A stretch of DNA of 64,000 bases from Mya arenaria (lineage: Eukaryota; Mollusca; Bivalvia; Myida; Myidae): NCBI RefSeq assembly GCF_026914265.1, contig NC_069124.1, positions 18,703,648 through 18,767,647 of the forward strand, given 5' to 3'. A program made the position numbers and the translations under genes. Below, piece after piece: positions 45,450-57,200 of the stretch; within the stretch, counting starts at the first letter, position 1, and every line of letters begins with the position of its first letter. The notes under the pieces were generated by a model that worked only from the letters and a program-made list of their open reading frames with translations, searched no databases and was not told the origin of the DNA.

Positions 45450-45625
45450 GAATGTAACCCTGGTTAAAGCTATCCTGGTTCTTAAACGTGTAAATAGCAC
45501 TGTCACACTGGACCCACACTTAACGTTCCTCCCAGAGGACGATCAGTATTTTAGTGATGCAACGAGGAATCGAACCTGCGACCCCTGTGTTACCACTAGA
45601 CCACGGATCCACGGACTGGGAAACG
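45450..45625 (-). repeat. tRNA-derived SINE
   Basis: On the minus strand GTGGTCTAGTGGTAACAC (A box) and GCAGGTTCGATTCCTCG (perfect B box) stand in tRNA spacing at about 45,605-45,565, followed by a non-tRNA body toward 45,450. The short A-B arrangement continuing into unrelated sequence marks a SINE, not a tRNA gene. Confidence 0.75.
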
Positions 45626-46605
45626 GCATCACCTCAACTTGGTATGCGCTTGCATCCCGGTAGTGGTATTCTCTGTAGCGAGACCTCTCTTCGTGAATTA
45701 AATTCATGTAGGCTTACCTCGGCAAACCCATAAAGACAACTCGAATTTGCACACACAAAAATAATGTTATTTATTCCAAGTTAAAGTATTTAAACATCAG
45801 TTGAAGATAAAGTAGAGTTAATCATCAGTAAATGGCGAGTTCTTTGGAGGAAAGCAAAGAATAATCGGGTATATGCACGGAAAAACGTCACTAGATTAAA
45901 GAAATAAACACATGTGGTTGCTAAAAAGTAAATATTTGCTGGCAAATTTCAAAATATTTTCATTTCTTAATTTCATATCATTTATTCCCAAATGTATCTA
46001 GGAGATGATAAATCAAAGTAATCTCAGTTGCATATTTTTCATTGCTATATTGTTACAAAAGCAGAAAAAAATGGATGGGAGAATATTGGAGGATAATTAT
46101 ACTGAAATATGTAAAATGGTGGAAAAGCATTAAATAAATATACGAAGGGTACTTAGACTTTCTTTCCATAAAAAAATGTCAAAATTAATGGTATCATATT
46201 ATACAATAGGCTGAATTTTTGGTCCGTATGCGAGCATATTTTACAGCTATTTTTTAAATCATTGTTATTTGAACAGAGACGCTTAAAGGCTTACGGGCTT
46301 GAATTATTGCTGGAAAAGTTTATAAATTACATAAAATGAGACTTACCAGGAGTGAAAGGGAAACGTTTGACCTATGTGAATGCAACTTGGACTCTATCAA
46401 CTTATTTTAAATAACAAATAGTTCTGCTGCAGTTGCCGATTTATTTATGATATATACACCAAGATGTACAATACGGTATCAAACAACAGTAATTGTGTTT
46501 TTACTAGAATTGAATTGACAAAAATCCGTTTAAATATAAAGAAAAATCATGGCCTATTTGACCAACCAACTCTGACATTAAATCTGCAAAAAACATTTCA
46601 GTGAG
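45626..46605. other. Intergenic, AT-rich
   Basis: I see no coding sequence or repeat in this stretch that I can support. Confidence 0.5.
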
Positions 46606-46839
46606 TGTTGCATTCTTAATCTTAATGTATCTAAGGGACACAATTCTTTATATACTACAGCATATTTCTCTAATGTAGTTATTCATACTGAATACTATGT
46701 TTCATATATAGCTATGCCTGTAGTATTGTATTTCACTTGATGATTGGGTATGAATGAATAATCATGTAACTCCATTAGAGATCTTATGAATCTAACCCAT
46801 TCCGCATGTTGTTGTAAGAACTAAACAAACCACGCAACA
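46606..46839 (+). repeat. 5' LTR
   Basis: 234 bp with TGTTGC/GCAACA inverted termini. It differs from the 3' LTR at about five sites, mainly in the 46,743-46,777 part. Confidence 0.95.
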
Positions 46840-46857
46840 TGGTGTCAGAAGTTGGTG
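46840..46857 (+). other. Primer-binding site
   Basis: TGGTGTCAGAAGTTGG follows the LTR with no spacer. It complements the 3' end of the tRNA-Leu class ending ...CCCACTTCTGACA plus CCA, with one mismatch. Confidence 0.7.
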
Positions 46858-46933
46858 AACTGATTCTGATTATGGATTAAATTGAAATTAAATGGAATAA
46901 TTAGATTGTAATTGTGAAGCTCATTCTAACAAA

Positions 46934-47558
46934 ATGGCAGGCTTTAACAATATGCAAGGACAAACACCCAAAATGGACTGGGGCAGCAGGGATTTGTCAT
47001 AGTCATTCAAGTCGTTTAAGTCACATTTCGACTTTATGTTTAAGGGTCCTCTAAAGGAACAATCACAAGAAGTGAAGTGTAATTACCTAATGCTGTGGGT
47101 TGGAGAAAAAGGTCGTTCCATTTTTAGCACTTGGAGACCAGCAGACGATCAACAAAAAGATCTTACATACTTCAACAACCAGTTCGAGAACTATTGTAAA
47201 CCAAAATCAAACCGTATATATTAAATATACATTTTCAAAATGAAAATACAAAAAGATGGCGAATCGTTTGAACAGTTTGTTGCGGACTTGAGATTACTCA
47301 TCAAAGAATGTGATTATCCAGAGGACATTCTTGATGACATGATCCGGGATCACATTGTATTTGGCGTTCGATCTGTGAAACTCCGCGAAAAGTTCATAGG
47401 CGAAGGGAACGGTTTAACGTTACAGAAATCTTTGGACATTGCTAGAACGTATGAACTTACAAAATCACACATTCAACAAATGGACAACAATAAAAGTGTA
47501 AATGCCGTTACGCCAAGGAGGCAAAGAGGAATCAAAAACAAAGGTCGAGAGGCCAACT
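46934..47558 (+). pseudogene. gag, capsid part (interrupted)
   Basis: ATG at 46,934. The frame has a TAG near 47,000 and a TAA near 47,221 and then runs to 47,558. The last part resembles gypsy capsid (a DGESFEQFVADLRLL stretch, then LTLQKSLDIARTYE). The CCHC knuckles follow in another frame. Confidence 0.85.
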
Positions 47559-48297
47559 GAAGTATGCTTACGCTGGCACAAAGAAGGCTACGTGTTCCAA
47601 CTGTGGATCAAAACACGAGACCAAGGACATATGCCCAGCAAGAGGGAAAGACTGTAACTACTGTGGGAAAAGAAATCACTTTGTTAGTGTATGCTACAAA
47701 AAGCAAAAGGAACAGAACAAATCACGAGTGCATGAGGTAAATGTTTTTTCTTCCTCAGATCTAAGTGACAACTGTGATGGTTATTTTGCTAATACTGTTA
47801 CTCATGACAAACACAAAAATCAAGCTTTTGTCAATATTTCAGTTGGTAACAACAGCACACAATTCAAATTCAAGATTGATTCTGGTGCACAAGTTAATAT
47901 CATACCATACCACATGTACAAATCACTTGGAAGCAAAATTCAGTTGAAACACACAAACAGCAAATTGACAGCTTACAATGGTACATCACTCAAAGTACAC
48001 GGTGTAGTTAGTCTTCAATGCTTGTACAATGGTAAAATTTTAAGAAACGAATTTTACATTGTAGATACACCCTCATGTCCAATTTTAGGTATTGACACTT
48101 GCCTTGCAATGAATCTACTCAAATTTGTATCAGCAGTAGAACCTGACGTTTCTTACACAAAAGATCAAGTTATTTCAAAATACCATGATGTATTTACTGG
48201 TCTGCGAACACTTCCAGGTGAATGTGACATACATATAAAATCAGATGCAATACCTGTAGTACATACACCCTCCAAGACGTGTACCTATTGCAATTAA
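47559..48297 (+). pseudogene. gag zinc knuckles and retropepsin-like protease
   Basis: In frame 1 (gag capsid is in frame 2) two knuckles appear, CSNCGSKHETKDIC and CNYCGKRNHFVSVC, followed by a protease core with the DSGA active site (KIDSGAQVNIIP) and a later ILGID flap/alpha motif. The TAA at 48,295-48,297 interrupts the path to RT. The frame change near 47,560 may be programmed or may be damage. Confidence 0.85.
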
Positions 48298-49017
48298 GGA
48301 CAGACTAAAACAGAATTAGACAGAATGGTTAAAGACAAAGTCATTGTCAAAGTGACAGAACCGTCTGTATGGGTCAACAGTATGGTAACTGTTGAAAAAC
48401 CCAATCGCTCTTGAAGGGTATGCCTAGACCCTAAAGACCTGAATGAAGCAAAAGTGAGACCACACTATCCATCTAGATCAAAAGATGATATTTTGCCTGA
48501 CTTGACAGGTGCAACCGTATTTTCCAAATTTGACGCGAGAACCGGTTATTGGTCTGTTAAACTGAACAAGAAATCATCATTTCTGACAGTTTTCAATACT
48601 CCACTTGGCAGATATAGGTATCTGAGACTTCCCTATGGTGTAAATTGTGCTCAAGACGTCTTCGTCCAGAAAATGGAGTCTTGTCTTGAAGGTTTGAATG
48701 GCGTCAAGGTCATTGTTGACGATATTGTTTGTTATGGCAAAGACAAACAAGAACATGACAGAAACTTGGACAAACTTATGGAAAGATGTCAACAAAAAGG
48801 TCTCAAACTCAATGCTGACAAAACCGAGATTGGTAAGTCAGAAATACCTTTCTTTGGACATTTACTGACGTCAGACGGACTGAAAATTGATCCTTCAAAG
48901 GTAAGAGCTGTCCAGGAAATGCCGTCTCCTAAGTCAAAGTCTGATCGAGCTAGAGACTATATTAGGAATGGTGAATTATCTGCAACGATTTGCACCCAAT
49001 CTTGCAGAAATGACTAG
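48298..49017 (+). pseudogene. Reverse transcriptase domain (interrupted)
   Basis: A TGA lies near 48,411. From 48,454 the palm and fingers are readable: FSKFDARTGYW, LPYGVNCAQDVF and the catalytic VDD box as VIVDDIVCYG. A frameshift near 48,960 cuts the connection region, and another follows near 49,047. Confidence 0.9.
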
Positions 49018-49047
49018 TCTGTTACGACAGTTGCTGAAGAAAGTATT

Positions 49048-49704
49048 TTCCGGTGGGACCCGGAACATGCAATTGCCTTGAACAAAATAAAAAGGGTAAT
49101 AACTCAAAACCCAGGACAGGTACTCTCGTACTTTGATCCAAATATTGAAGTTGTGCTGCAAGTAGACGCATCACAAAATGGACTTGGTTGTGTTTTGCTT
49201 CAAAACGACAAACCAGTTTTCTTTGCTTCGAAAGCATTGACGTCTGCAGAAAGAAACTATGCCCAGATTACAAAAGAGCTCTATGCTGTATTGTATGGCA
49301 TGACCAAGTTTCATCAAATGACATATGGACGACATGTTGTAGTCCAAAGTGATCACAAGCCACTTGTGAGTATAACACGCAAAAGTTTGCATGTTGCTCC
49401 GCTAAGATTGCAAAAGATGATTTTGCAATTACAGAAATACGATTATGAAATTGTTCATGTACCTGGAAAGGACATTGCAGTAGCTGACACACTAAGTCGC
49501 AACTATTTGCAAGATGAACAGATTGATGTATGCAAAGACATAGATGTTCATGTACATTCTGTCATGGAAAACATTGCTATGAGTGATCAGAAAATGACCC
49601 TGATCAAAAGCAAAATTGAGACTGATCAAGAGATGCAGACTCTGAAACACACAATATTAACAGGTTGGCCTGATAAGAGACAGAACTGTCCAAATAGTAT
49701 TTAA
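49048..49704 (+). pseudogene. RNase H domain
   Basis: Carries LQVDASQNGLGCVLLQ (first catalytic Asp), TKELYAVLYGM (Glu) and VVVQSDHKPL (Asp), then the tether region with GKDIAVADTLSR. It ends at a TAA (49,702-49,704) before integrase. Confidence 0.9.
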
Positions 49705-50956
49705 CAATATTGGAATTTCAGAGACGAACTAACAGTCATTGACGATTTTTTGTTAAAAGGCAACAATGTCATAATTCCCAAAGATTTGAGACATATGATG
49801 CTGGACAAAGTTCATGATTCACACTTAGGCATAGAGAAATGTACTCAGCGTGCAAGAAATGTAATGTTTTGGCCCAATATGACCAAAGACATAAAGAACA
49901 AAGTACTCAATTGTCCCATATGTCTTGAACACAGAAACTCCAATGTCAAGGAACCAATGATTCCTAATCAGATTCCCAGCAGGCCATGGGAAGTTGTGGC
50001 TACTGATATTTTTTCACTAGAATGACAGTAACTACATTGTTGTAGTTGATCTGTATAGCAGATATTTTGAATGCGGGTTAATCAGAAATATGAGAACTGA
50101 CACGGTTATTCACAAATTGAAAGGCTATTTTGCTACACATGGAATACCCTCAAAAGTCATTAGTGACAATGCAGGACAATATTGTAGTCAGGAATTTGAC
50201 AAATTTGCTAGAGAATGGGATTTTGAACATGTTACGTCATCGCCGTTACACTCACAAGGCAACGGTGTTGCTGAAAGATGTATTCAAACAATCAAAAATA
50301 TTTTCACAAAATCTCTACAAGATAACAAAGATCCGTATCTTGCAGTTCTCGAATACAGAAATGCACCGCTTTCATGTGGCAAATCACCAGTACAATTACT
50401 AATGAGTAGGGAGACTAGGTCTATTTTGCCAGTAACACGCAAACACCTTGAGCCGAAAGTTCAAAATAGGCAAGAAATCAAAAGCAAAATGTCAAAATCA
50501 AAAATCAAATCAAAGACATGGTTTGATAAATCTGCCAAGCCCCTTACACAATTGTCACAAGGAGAAACAATTAGAATCAAACAAGGTAAACGCTGGAAAC
50601 AGGCAATTGTTAGGAAACAAGTGCATGACAGATCATACATTGTTGAAACTAATGATGGTGGTGTCTATAGACGAAACAGAAATCATTTGTTGAAGACAAA
50701 TGAAAAACCAAATCAAATCATAGATACACATCCATGCAATGACAACGACATTCGTCTAACTGATCAATCACAACATGACAGTGACAGACACATACAAAAT
50801 CAATCAGAGCGAAACTTTTCTCATGATAACACTCAGTCGCAACAACAACAACCATCAGCACCAACTGATGTTGCTGGCAATACTGATCAAAATTCTAACA
50901 TGTACGTCACTAGATCAGGAAGACAGGTCAAAGTACCTCAAAGGTTGGATCTTTGA
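49705..50956 (+). pseudogene. Integrase domain (one frameshift)
   Basis: The zinc-binding HHCC part (HDSHLGIEKC, CPICLEH) and the first catalytic Asp (VVATDIF) are in one frame. A single-base loss near 50,022 moves the rest to the next frame, which holds VISDNAGQY (Asp) and GNGVAERCIQT (Glu) of the DDE triad, then a basic C-terminal part ending GRQVKVPQRL. No chromodomain seen. Confidence 0.9.
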
Positions 50957-51383
50957 ACTGATTTATGATGTGTTTTGTGTTATGTTGTATATATATTTGT
51001 GATACTTCAATATATTTCAAATGTAAAACTTTTCTTCAATAGTCTGTGCTGTGAAGGAAATTCATAATCGCCTATATTCTGTAACCGTGTGAAAGTGATA
51101 GTTGTGGACAATATTTTTACAATGTTAATTGGATATATCAACAGCTATCTGCGGTATGAACACAATACACTTTCAGATGACATTCCGGGGAGGATTCAAG
51201 TGTCCTTATCTGAACTGTTAACATGTAGTTAGAAGAAATTCTCATTAATTTCCAGATACACTCTGCTGGAACAATTAATCTGTCAAGAAGATTTTCTGCT
51301 CAGCTGAAAATAATAATAACGCTAGGGTGTTGACCAAATTACTTTAGATTAAATGTGTTCTTCATAAATTTACTAATTCTTTT

Positions 51384-51397
51384 TAAAAGAAGAGAGA
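51384..51397 (+). other. Polypurine tract
   Basis: AAAAGAAGAGAGA directly before the 3' LTR, the expected plus-strand primer. Confidence 0.75.
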
Positions 51398-51631
51398 TGT
51401 TGCATTCTTAATCTTAATGTATCTAAGGGACACAATTCTTTATATACTACAGCATATTTCTCTAATGTAGTTATTCATACTGAATACTATGTTTCATATA
51501 TAGCTATGCCTGTAGTATTGTATTTCACTTGATGCTTAGGTATGAATGAATAAACATGTAACTCCATTTGAGATCTTATGAATCTAACCCATTCCGCATG
51601 TTGTTGTAAGAACTAAACAAACAACGCAACA
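51398..51631 (+). repeat. 3' LTR
   Basis: 234 bp, same ends and length as the 5' LTR. Base 51,632 onward is unique sequence. Confidence 0.95.
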
Positions 51632-53226
51632 GAGAACATATTTCATCTTTATTTGTTTGATGTAAATAACAAATAATAGATAAATTGTTTCTAAGGAAGT
51701 CATTAGTTCATAAGAAAGTCAATGGTTGCTCTGGATGAAGGTTAATGGTAATGAAGTCTGCTGTCGTTGCTGCTTGGGTTGTAGCCCGGCTTGTTGTTGA
51801 TGTTGACGCGACCGAAGTAGTGCTATTCGTTGATTACGTTGTTGACTTAGAGCTGGTCGCGGACGCTGGTGAAAGACAAAAAGGTCACATTTACAGAACT
51901 TACACAAATTAAAATATTCAACATAAGTCTAAACACTATTGCATGTTCTATAACGTCATGAAATCATCACTTCAGAAGGTTTGTGTACAATTAGTTGACT
52001 TTGAGAAATCGGAGACACAAGATTGCAAACTTTAGATAAACTGTTTGCGCGAGCTTCGAAATAATTGAAATATGTAGCAAGGCATACGGACTCGAAATCT
52101 AAGACATCGCAGTTCTCAGCCTGCAAATATACTCGACAAAAACAGGGAGTTTTCAGATTAGAAAATTGAAACTAGTTTAGATAGCACACTTTATTTTAAA
52201 TATGTTGTTTCTAATAGCAATATGCATTGCTAACGGGGTACCTATTGGTAATGAGCGAAGTGACCGAATCGGGAATTGTATCCGTAAACTGTGCTCATGA
52301 AGTGTTAAGCGTGAGGTAAACTAGCCTTATATCAATCTACTGTTTCCTTTTCGCGCCAAGCTAAATCATTACAATCTTGCCTTTCTTACAATCCGAACAA
52401 AGTTTTAACGGTTATAAGACACTCTTGATGACCAAACTTCCCTATAATATCGTATTGATTAATGATAAGAATTTTTCTAAATGTTTGTCTCACAACATTT
52501 TTTTTTCATTGATGAAATAATACGTTGTTTAAACAATCAAACATTATCCTTGCTTATAAATGAAAACTCTGTGACTGTTGTGTCTAAAATATTTTATTAT
52601 TTTTGGACCGGCAAAATTCTTTTGTAACTGGGTATTGTTGTGTTTTGTTGGGAACAAATCATGGCTGTGAATTGGACTTCAGGGATAAAACGGTTTCAAT
52701 TATAATAAGAAAATAGTTCAAATGACAGAGGGTAAGGAACACACCCGTGACACCTTTGTTGTATGCATGCATGAGTGCAGGTTTTTAAATGTTTCCGCTA
52801 CTACCTTGAAGTATTCGATGTTTAAATAAGATCCGTGTTTATTTAATTGGTCGTAATGTTAAATTGTAATGACAGGTGACCACATGTAATGTTGGTATCA
52901 TATGAAAGTGTATTGCTTATTGATAACTAATATGTAAAATATATTACTGAAAATAAATTACGGATACCATTATGCTAGATTTTTATTCTTTATTTCAACT
53001 GAAATCGGAAGTGAAATGGCTGATTTCAATCTTGCAAGGTCTAAACAACAGCATAATATTTACATATTCTTACTTTACACAATAATCAAATTAAGATAAG
53101 ATAACAAGGCATCACAATGTTACGTTATTGTACACCAGATACGGTTTTAACGTTGTACAAAATAACGTACATAACGCAACGCAGCGTAACAGATTGCAAC
53201 GTTACGTAACATAATACAACATATAA
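51632..53226. other. Intergenic between the retrotransposon and the CUB cluster
   Basis: On the minus strand at about 51,870-51,710, behind a fair acceptor (TTTCACCAG), a Ser/Thr-rich reading (ASTSTTSRATTQAATTAD part) resembles the Thr-rich tails of the CUB genes but holds a TAA, so it may be a relic of another tail exon. Nothing else was recognised. Confidence 0.35.
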
Positions 53227-54240
53227 TTTATTGTAATGCATTTCTGAGTTATAACAAGGAAATACCGACATTATTATAGACACAGCGTTAACATTAGGTT
53301 AATAAAACATTGAGTTGTCATACTAGTGCTGGTGGTACTTGTTGTTGTCTAAGTCGTAGTTGTTGCCCCGTTTGAACGGGCCCGGATTTCGAAGCCTTTG
53401 AACTCATTTGTCCCGTCCGAAGTGAAGAGAAGATATGACGTGTTACCAGTTGCGGAGAAGGTCGGGAGGTTTGCCGGATCAGCACAGCAGAACTCTGCTA
53501 TCAGGGGATCCGAACTGCTTTTCCCTGAACAAAGAGATGAGGTTACAACGGATGGAGTAATAAATATGAAAGCAGAGGACGAGAGGTTTGCTTGTTCGGT
53601 ATAGCAAACACTGTTATAATGGGATCTAAGATGCTGTTGCCTGAACAAAGCGATGAGGCGGAAATGTTTGCAGTGTTAAAATAAAACAAACGTAGTGTTT
53701 CTGACTGTGAGTATGGCAAGGGATTGTTTAAACATCAAGTTGTAGTACAAAAGAAGACCTTGTATCATTAGACCATATATTCGTAATTAAATATATAATA
53801 TGGAGTACACCAAATAGTAATTATATCTATTTATATGGATTTTATGTTTCTATTTCGATCGGTTATTATCTTAATAAAACAATTGGTAAATCAAATACAC
53901 ACGTAGTTTAACAACTTATCCTTAAACACTGCTTTTCATATCGAACCAAGATAGATTACCATCGTATATCCTCAGCTTATCGTACAAGCAGTCGCCGTTC
54001 TTATCGTGTTCCATAGCACAATCAATCACCTCCATAACAACATTGTGGCCTGGGTAGCTCGCCTTGACCAGGTAATCATAGGTCGTGTTCCTGCAATACA
54101 TAGTAACAATATATTGAATCTAGAGAGATAAAAGTGTTCTCAAAGGCAAAAGACCATTAGAGAATGTCTATATAAATAAGATGCAAGAAAAAGTAGATAG
54201 TGACAAGTGATTTACACTTGCATTTTATAAATAAATATAA
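53070..54240. repeat. Segmental duplication, left copy
   Basis: About 1.2 kb, including CUB exons B and C, their intron and the 3' flank, aligns in direct orientation with about 62,790-63,990. Shared flank blocks include AAGGCATCACAAT, GTTATAACAAG and TTAATAAAACATT. The two copies lie about 9.7 kb apart. Confidence 0.85.
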
Positions 54241-57200
54241 AAACATTACAATAAACGTGCTGGTCTGAGAGACTGCAAAACCTCGATCACATGAGTTGTA
54301 TTCGATTTTAATGAAGAAAGAATGACAATGCATTTCAACTTTTCCTCATATCCTTTCCGCTACCATAGCTGCCTAATGCAGACCCTAAATTCGGGTGTCC
54401 CCATTACCTCTATCATTCACCGGCGAACTACCACAGCAGTGTAAACCGTACTCAAATATTCGGCTTCTGATTACCGCTATCGTACAGCGTGGGAATACCG
54501 CTTATTTTTATAATCTTGTACATGTTTTGCTAAAAGCAGAGACTTAAATCTCCCGATTAAAATGCGTTAGCAATTAGGTAAAATGTTTATCAATTGTGAA
54601 ACGGTACAAATTTATAACACAATTAAAGAAATTAATTACAAACATTATATAGTACATAAAATTATATAACATAACACCCTTATAAATCATGTTTGCATTT
54701 CACGAATTAGTGACATATACATTATCCCTAATAAGGTAATGTTCTAGTGAAAATGTACATTTTTCCTTTTACTTAAACCCTTTAATAGACACATTAATAC
54801 AATAAAATGCATTTTATTTGTTTTATTATGTAACGGCAATTAAAATATTCACTTATTAATAAATATGACATATCGGCATAACTACGCTCTGGTTGACCTC
54901 GGAAAAATACAAAACTCTCACTAATACACTACGGATATGATGAATTTTGAACAAATGTATGAAAAACCGTAGACGTGTGTTGTAGTAATTTGATTGAAGA
55001 CAATCATCAGTAGGTAAACGCACATGCAAAACAGCGCAATGGTAATCCTGTGATATGTAGGTTGTGGTAATTTTCATCTTCGGTATTGGCTACTTTTTTA
55101 ATGTTTATAAAACTACTATAGGCGAGTTTTGTGGATAGGAATTACTTCTTTGAACAATTTGTTAAGTACATAAAGGATAATATTATGCATTTATACACTC
55201 TGGTAGTTCTAGCACAAACATTTCAGGTATATGTATTTCAAAATTGCCGGAGACGTTTAATGTTATGATCAATCTTTGAATTATACCACGTGTGCATGCA
55301 TAGATACACTATGGCAGTTTTATCTTTTTGTAGTAACTCGATATTTATGTCTGTTGTTTTCCTCATAAATACGCTACGGCTTGTATTTGATATTTCTAAA
55401 ACAGCAATTTTGTACTACAGTACTTAGTAGAAAAAGGTTTTCAAAAATATTTCAAAAGTACAATGCTTAAAAAGATGTTTGTAAGGCAATGTTGCGAAAT
55501 GTTTTTATTATTTCAATCATATCATGCATGTGTGTACTTGAATTGGAGTAAATTGAAAAAATCCACATAAACACTCTCTGGAATGCCATGTGTGACTAAA
55601 CTATGTATGTATAAATACGCTATTTTAGCCGTGCTTAATTTTAATGCAGACATCACATTATCACAGTTTTCTAGGCAAGTGTCATTCTATGCAAAATTCA
55701 GTAATAAAACAAAAAGTGAAACTTATGATTTAAGAAGTGGTTTAACAATGTTTGTGTCTCTAGTTCATTGTTGTTTGGGTCCTTGACGTGTACCCCTTAA
55801 CAGGGCCTATTTTTTACTGTTCGACTATAGGCTTGTCCCTGTAGTTTTCATTATATTATACATATTTTTGTTTATTTTAGTATTTACACATGCACAGAGC
55901 GATTAAAAAGCAATATGTTTTTTTTATCAAATAAATCAGAAAGGAATTAAAATAATTCTCTATCATGATATTTTACACACATGTTCATTCATTTCCTATA
56001 TAAATGTATACTTATAGGACTAAAATCCAAATACGATTCATAATTCATTTATATATCAAGGTTATAAAATGTATAGATCATTTATTTACATCATAGGAAC
56101 TTGAGGAAAACATAGGGATAAAATCAAACATGACGAAAATCAATAATGATAATAATTTTTCTCCTATCAACAAAGAACACATGTACATAATTATATAATA
56201 GAAAAACATAGACCAAAACATAAATCAAAATATTTGACTGTAACTATTATATTGCTAAAAATATCGCAAGATTTGTCACGGGAAACAACACCAGTATAAT
56301 CACAGCATGCGATTTACGAAACGGCAACAGAGTCTAGTGGAGTTTCTGGTGCAATGCAATAGCATCGGTCTGTAAAAAGAAATCACATATTGATGAATAT
56401 TTGTTATAAAGACGCATTGTTAGCGACAATTGCATTGTATATGTGTAATTTCGAAAAATATGTCCTCATTTTAAGTATGAAATGTTTAATTCTGTAAAAA
56501 AACATTAAAACAAACATTATTCGTTCCTTCAGGAACAAAAGGTTAACACCTGAACAACATTTTGTTATGATTATTTCATCAATACTATATTGAATATTTA
56601 TTCTAATACATGATCGAAACAATCATCTAAACGGCGCTTTCTTGTACTAGACTCTGAAATTCAAGATGTGCCATTAAACAGTAGAAATAATTTAATGTAT
56701 GCATTTTCATGAACTTCAGAGGTTGTTCATTGTTTCGATTTAAGGGTCATTTCAAAATGCAATTATATAAAAAACATATTATTGAAAATGTTTTACATAC
56801 ATGAGTTGTTGTTTTCCGTTCCTCTGTGTTTCTGGAGCCATAGTCTTGTTGGACTTGACCTCCATTCGGCCTTTGCTAGAGGTAATGCCACGATACGAAA
56901 TAAAACATTCCCTTAAATAAAATAACATTTCATTTGAGTTTTATTTTATAAAGATAAGAATTATACTTGTGCAAGCTGACTCTGCACTGCACATCGCCAA
57001 AGAGGTCAGGTTAACAAATGTCACTTGTTTGTTTGGATTTCCTTATACGTGTGCTATTCCCGCGGATAAGTTGTTCTGCAACCTAAAAACAGAAACATTA
57101 AACATTAAACAGCTGATTGATTTTAAAAGATGTTGTTCATGTTTCATTTTGGTGGTACATGCAACGATCAATATGTTATTAAACCTGATTATGGTTACTA

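Larger units (their letters stand above)
46606..51631 (+). mobile_element. Full-length Ty3/gypsy LTR retrotransposon (defective)
   Basis: A 5,026-bp element with order LTR, PBS, gag, protease, RT, RNase H, integrase, PPT, LTR. The two 234-bp LTRs begin TGTTGC and end GCAACA and differ at about five positions (about 2%), so insertion was fairly recent. Gag and pol carry several stops and frameshifts, so it cannot be autonomous as given. The flanks (GTGAG left, GAGAA right) do not form a target-site duplication at the LTR borders. RT/RH/IN order puts it in Ty3/gypsy; the two-CCHC-knuckle gag and tRNA-Leu PBS recall Mag-type elements, but the clade is not determined. An RNA-based copy-and-paste element of the host genome. 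Confidence 0.95.

Noticed and set aside
45560..45620. tRNA gene on the minus strand
   Set aside because: Both boxes are good, but no complete cloverleaf with paired acceptor stem is visible and the sequence runs into a SINE body.
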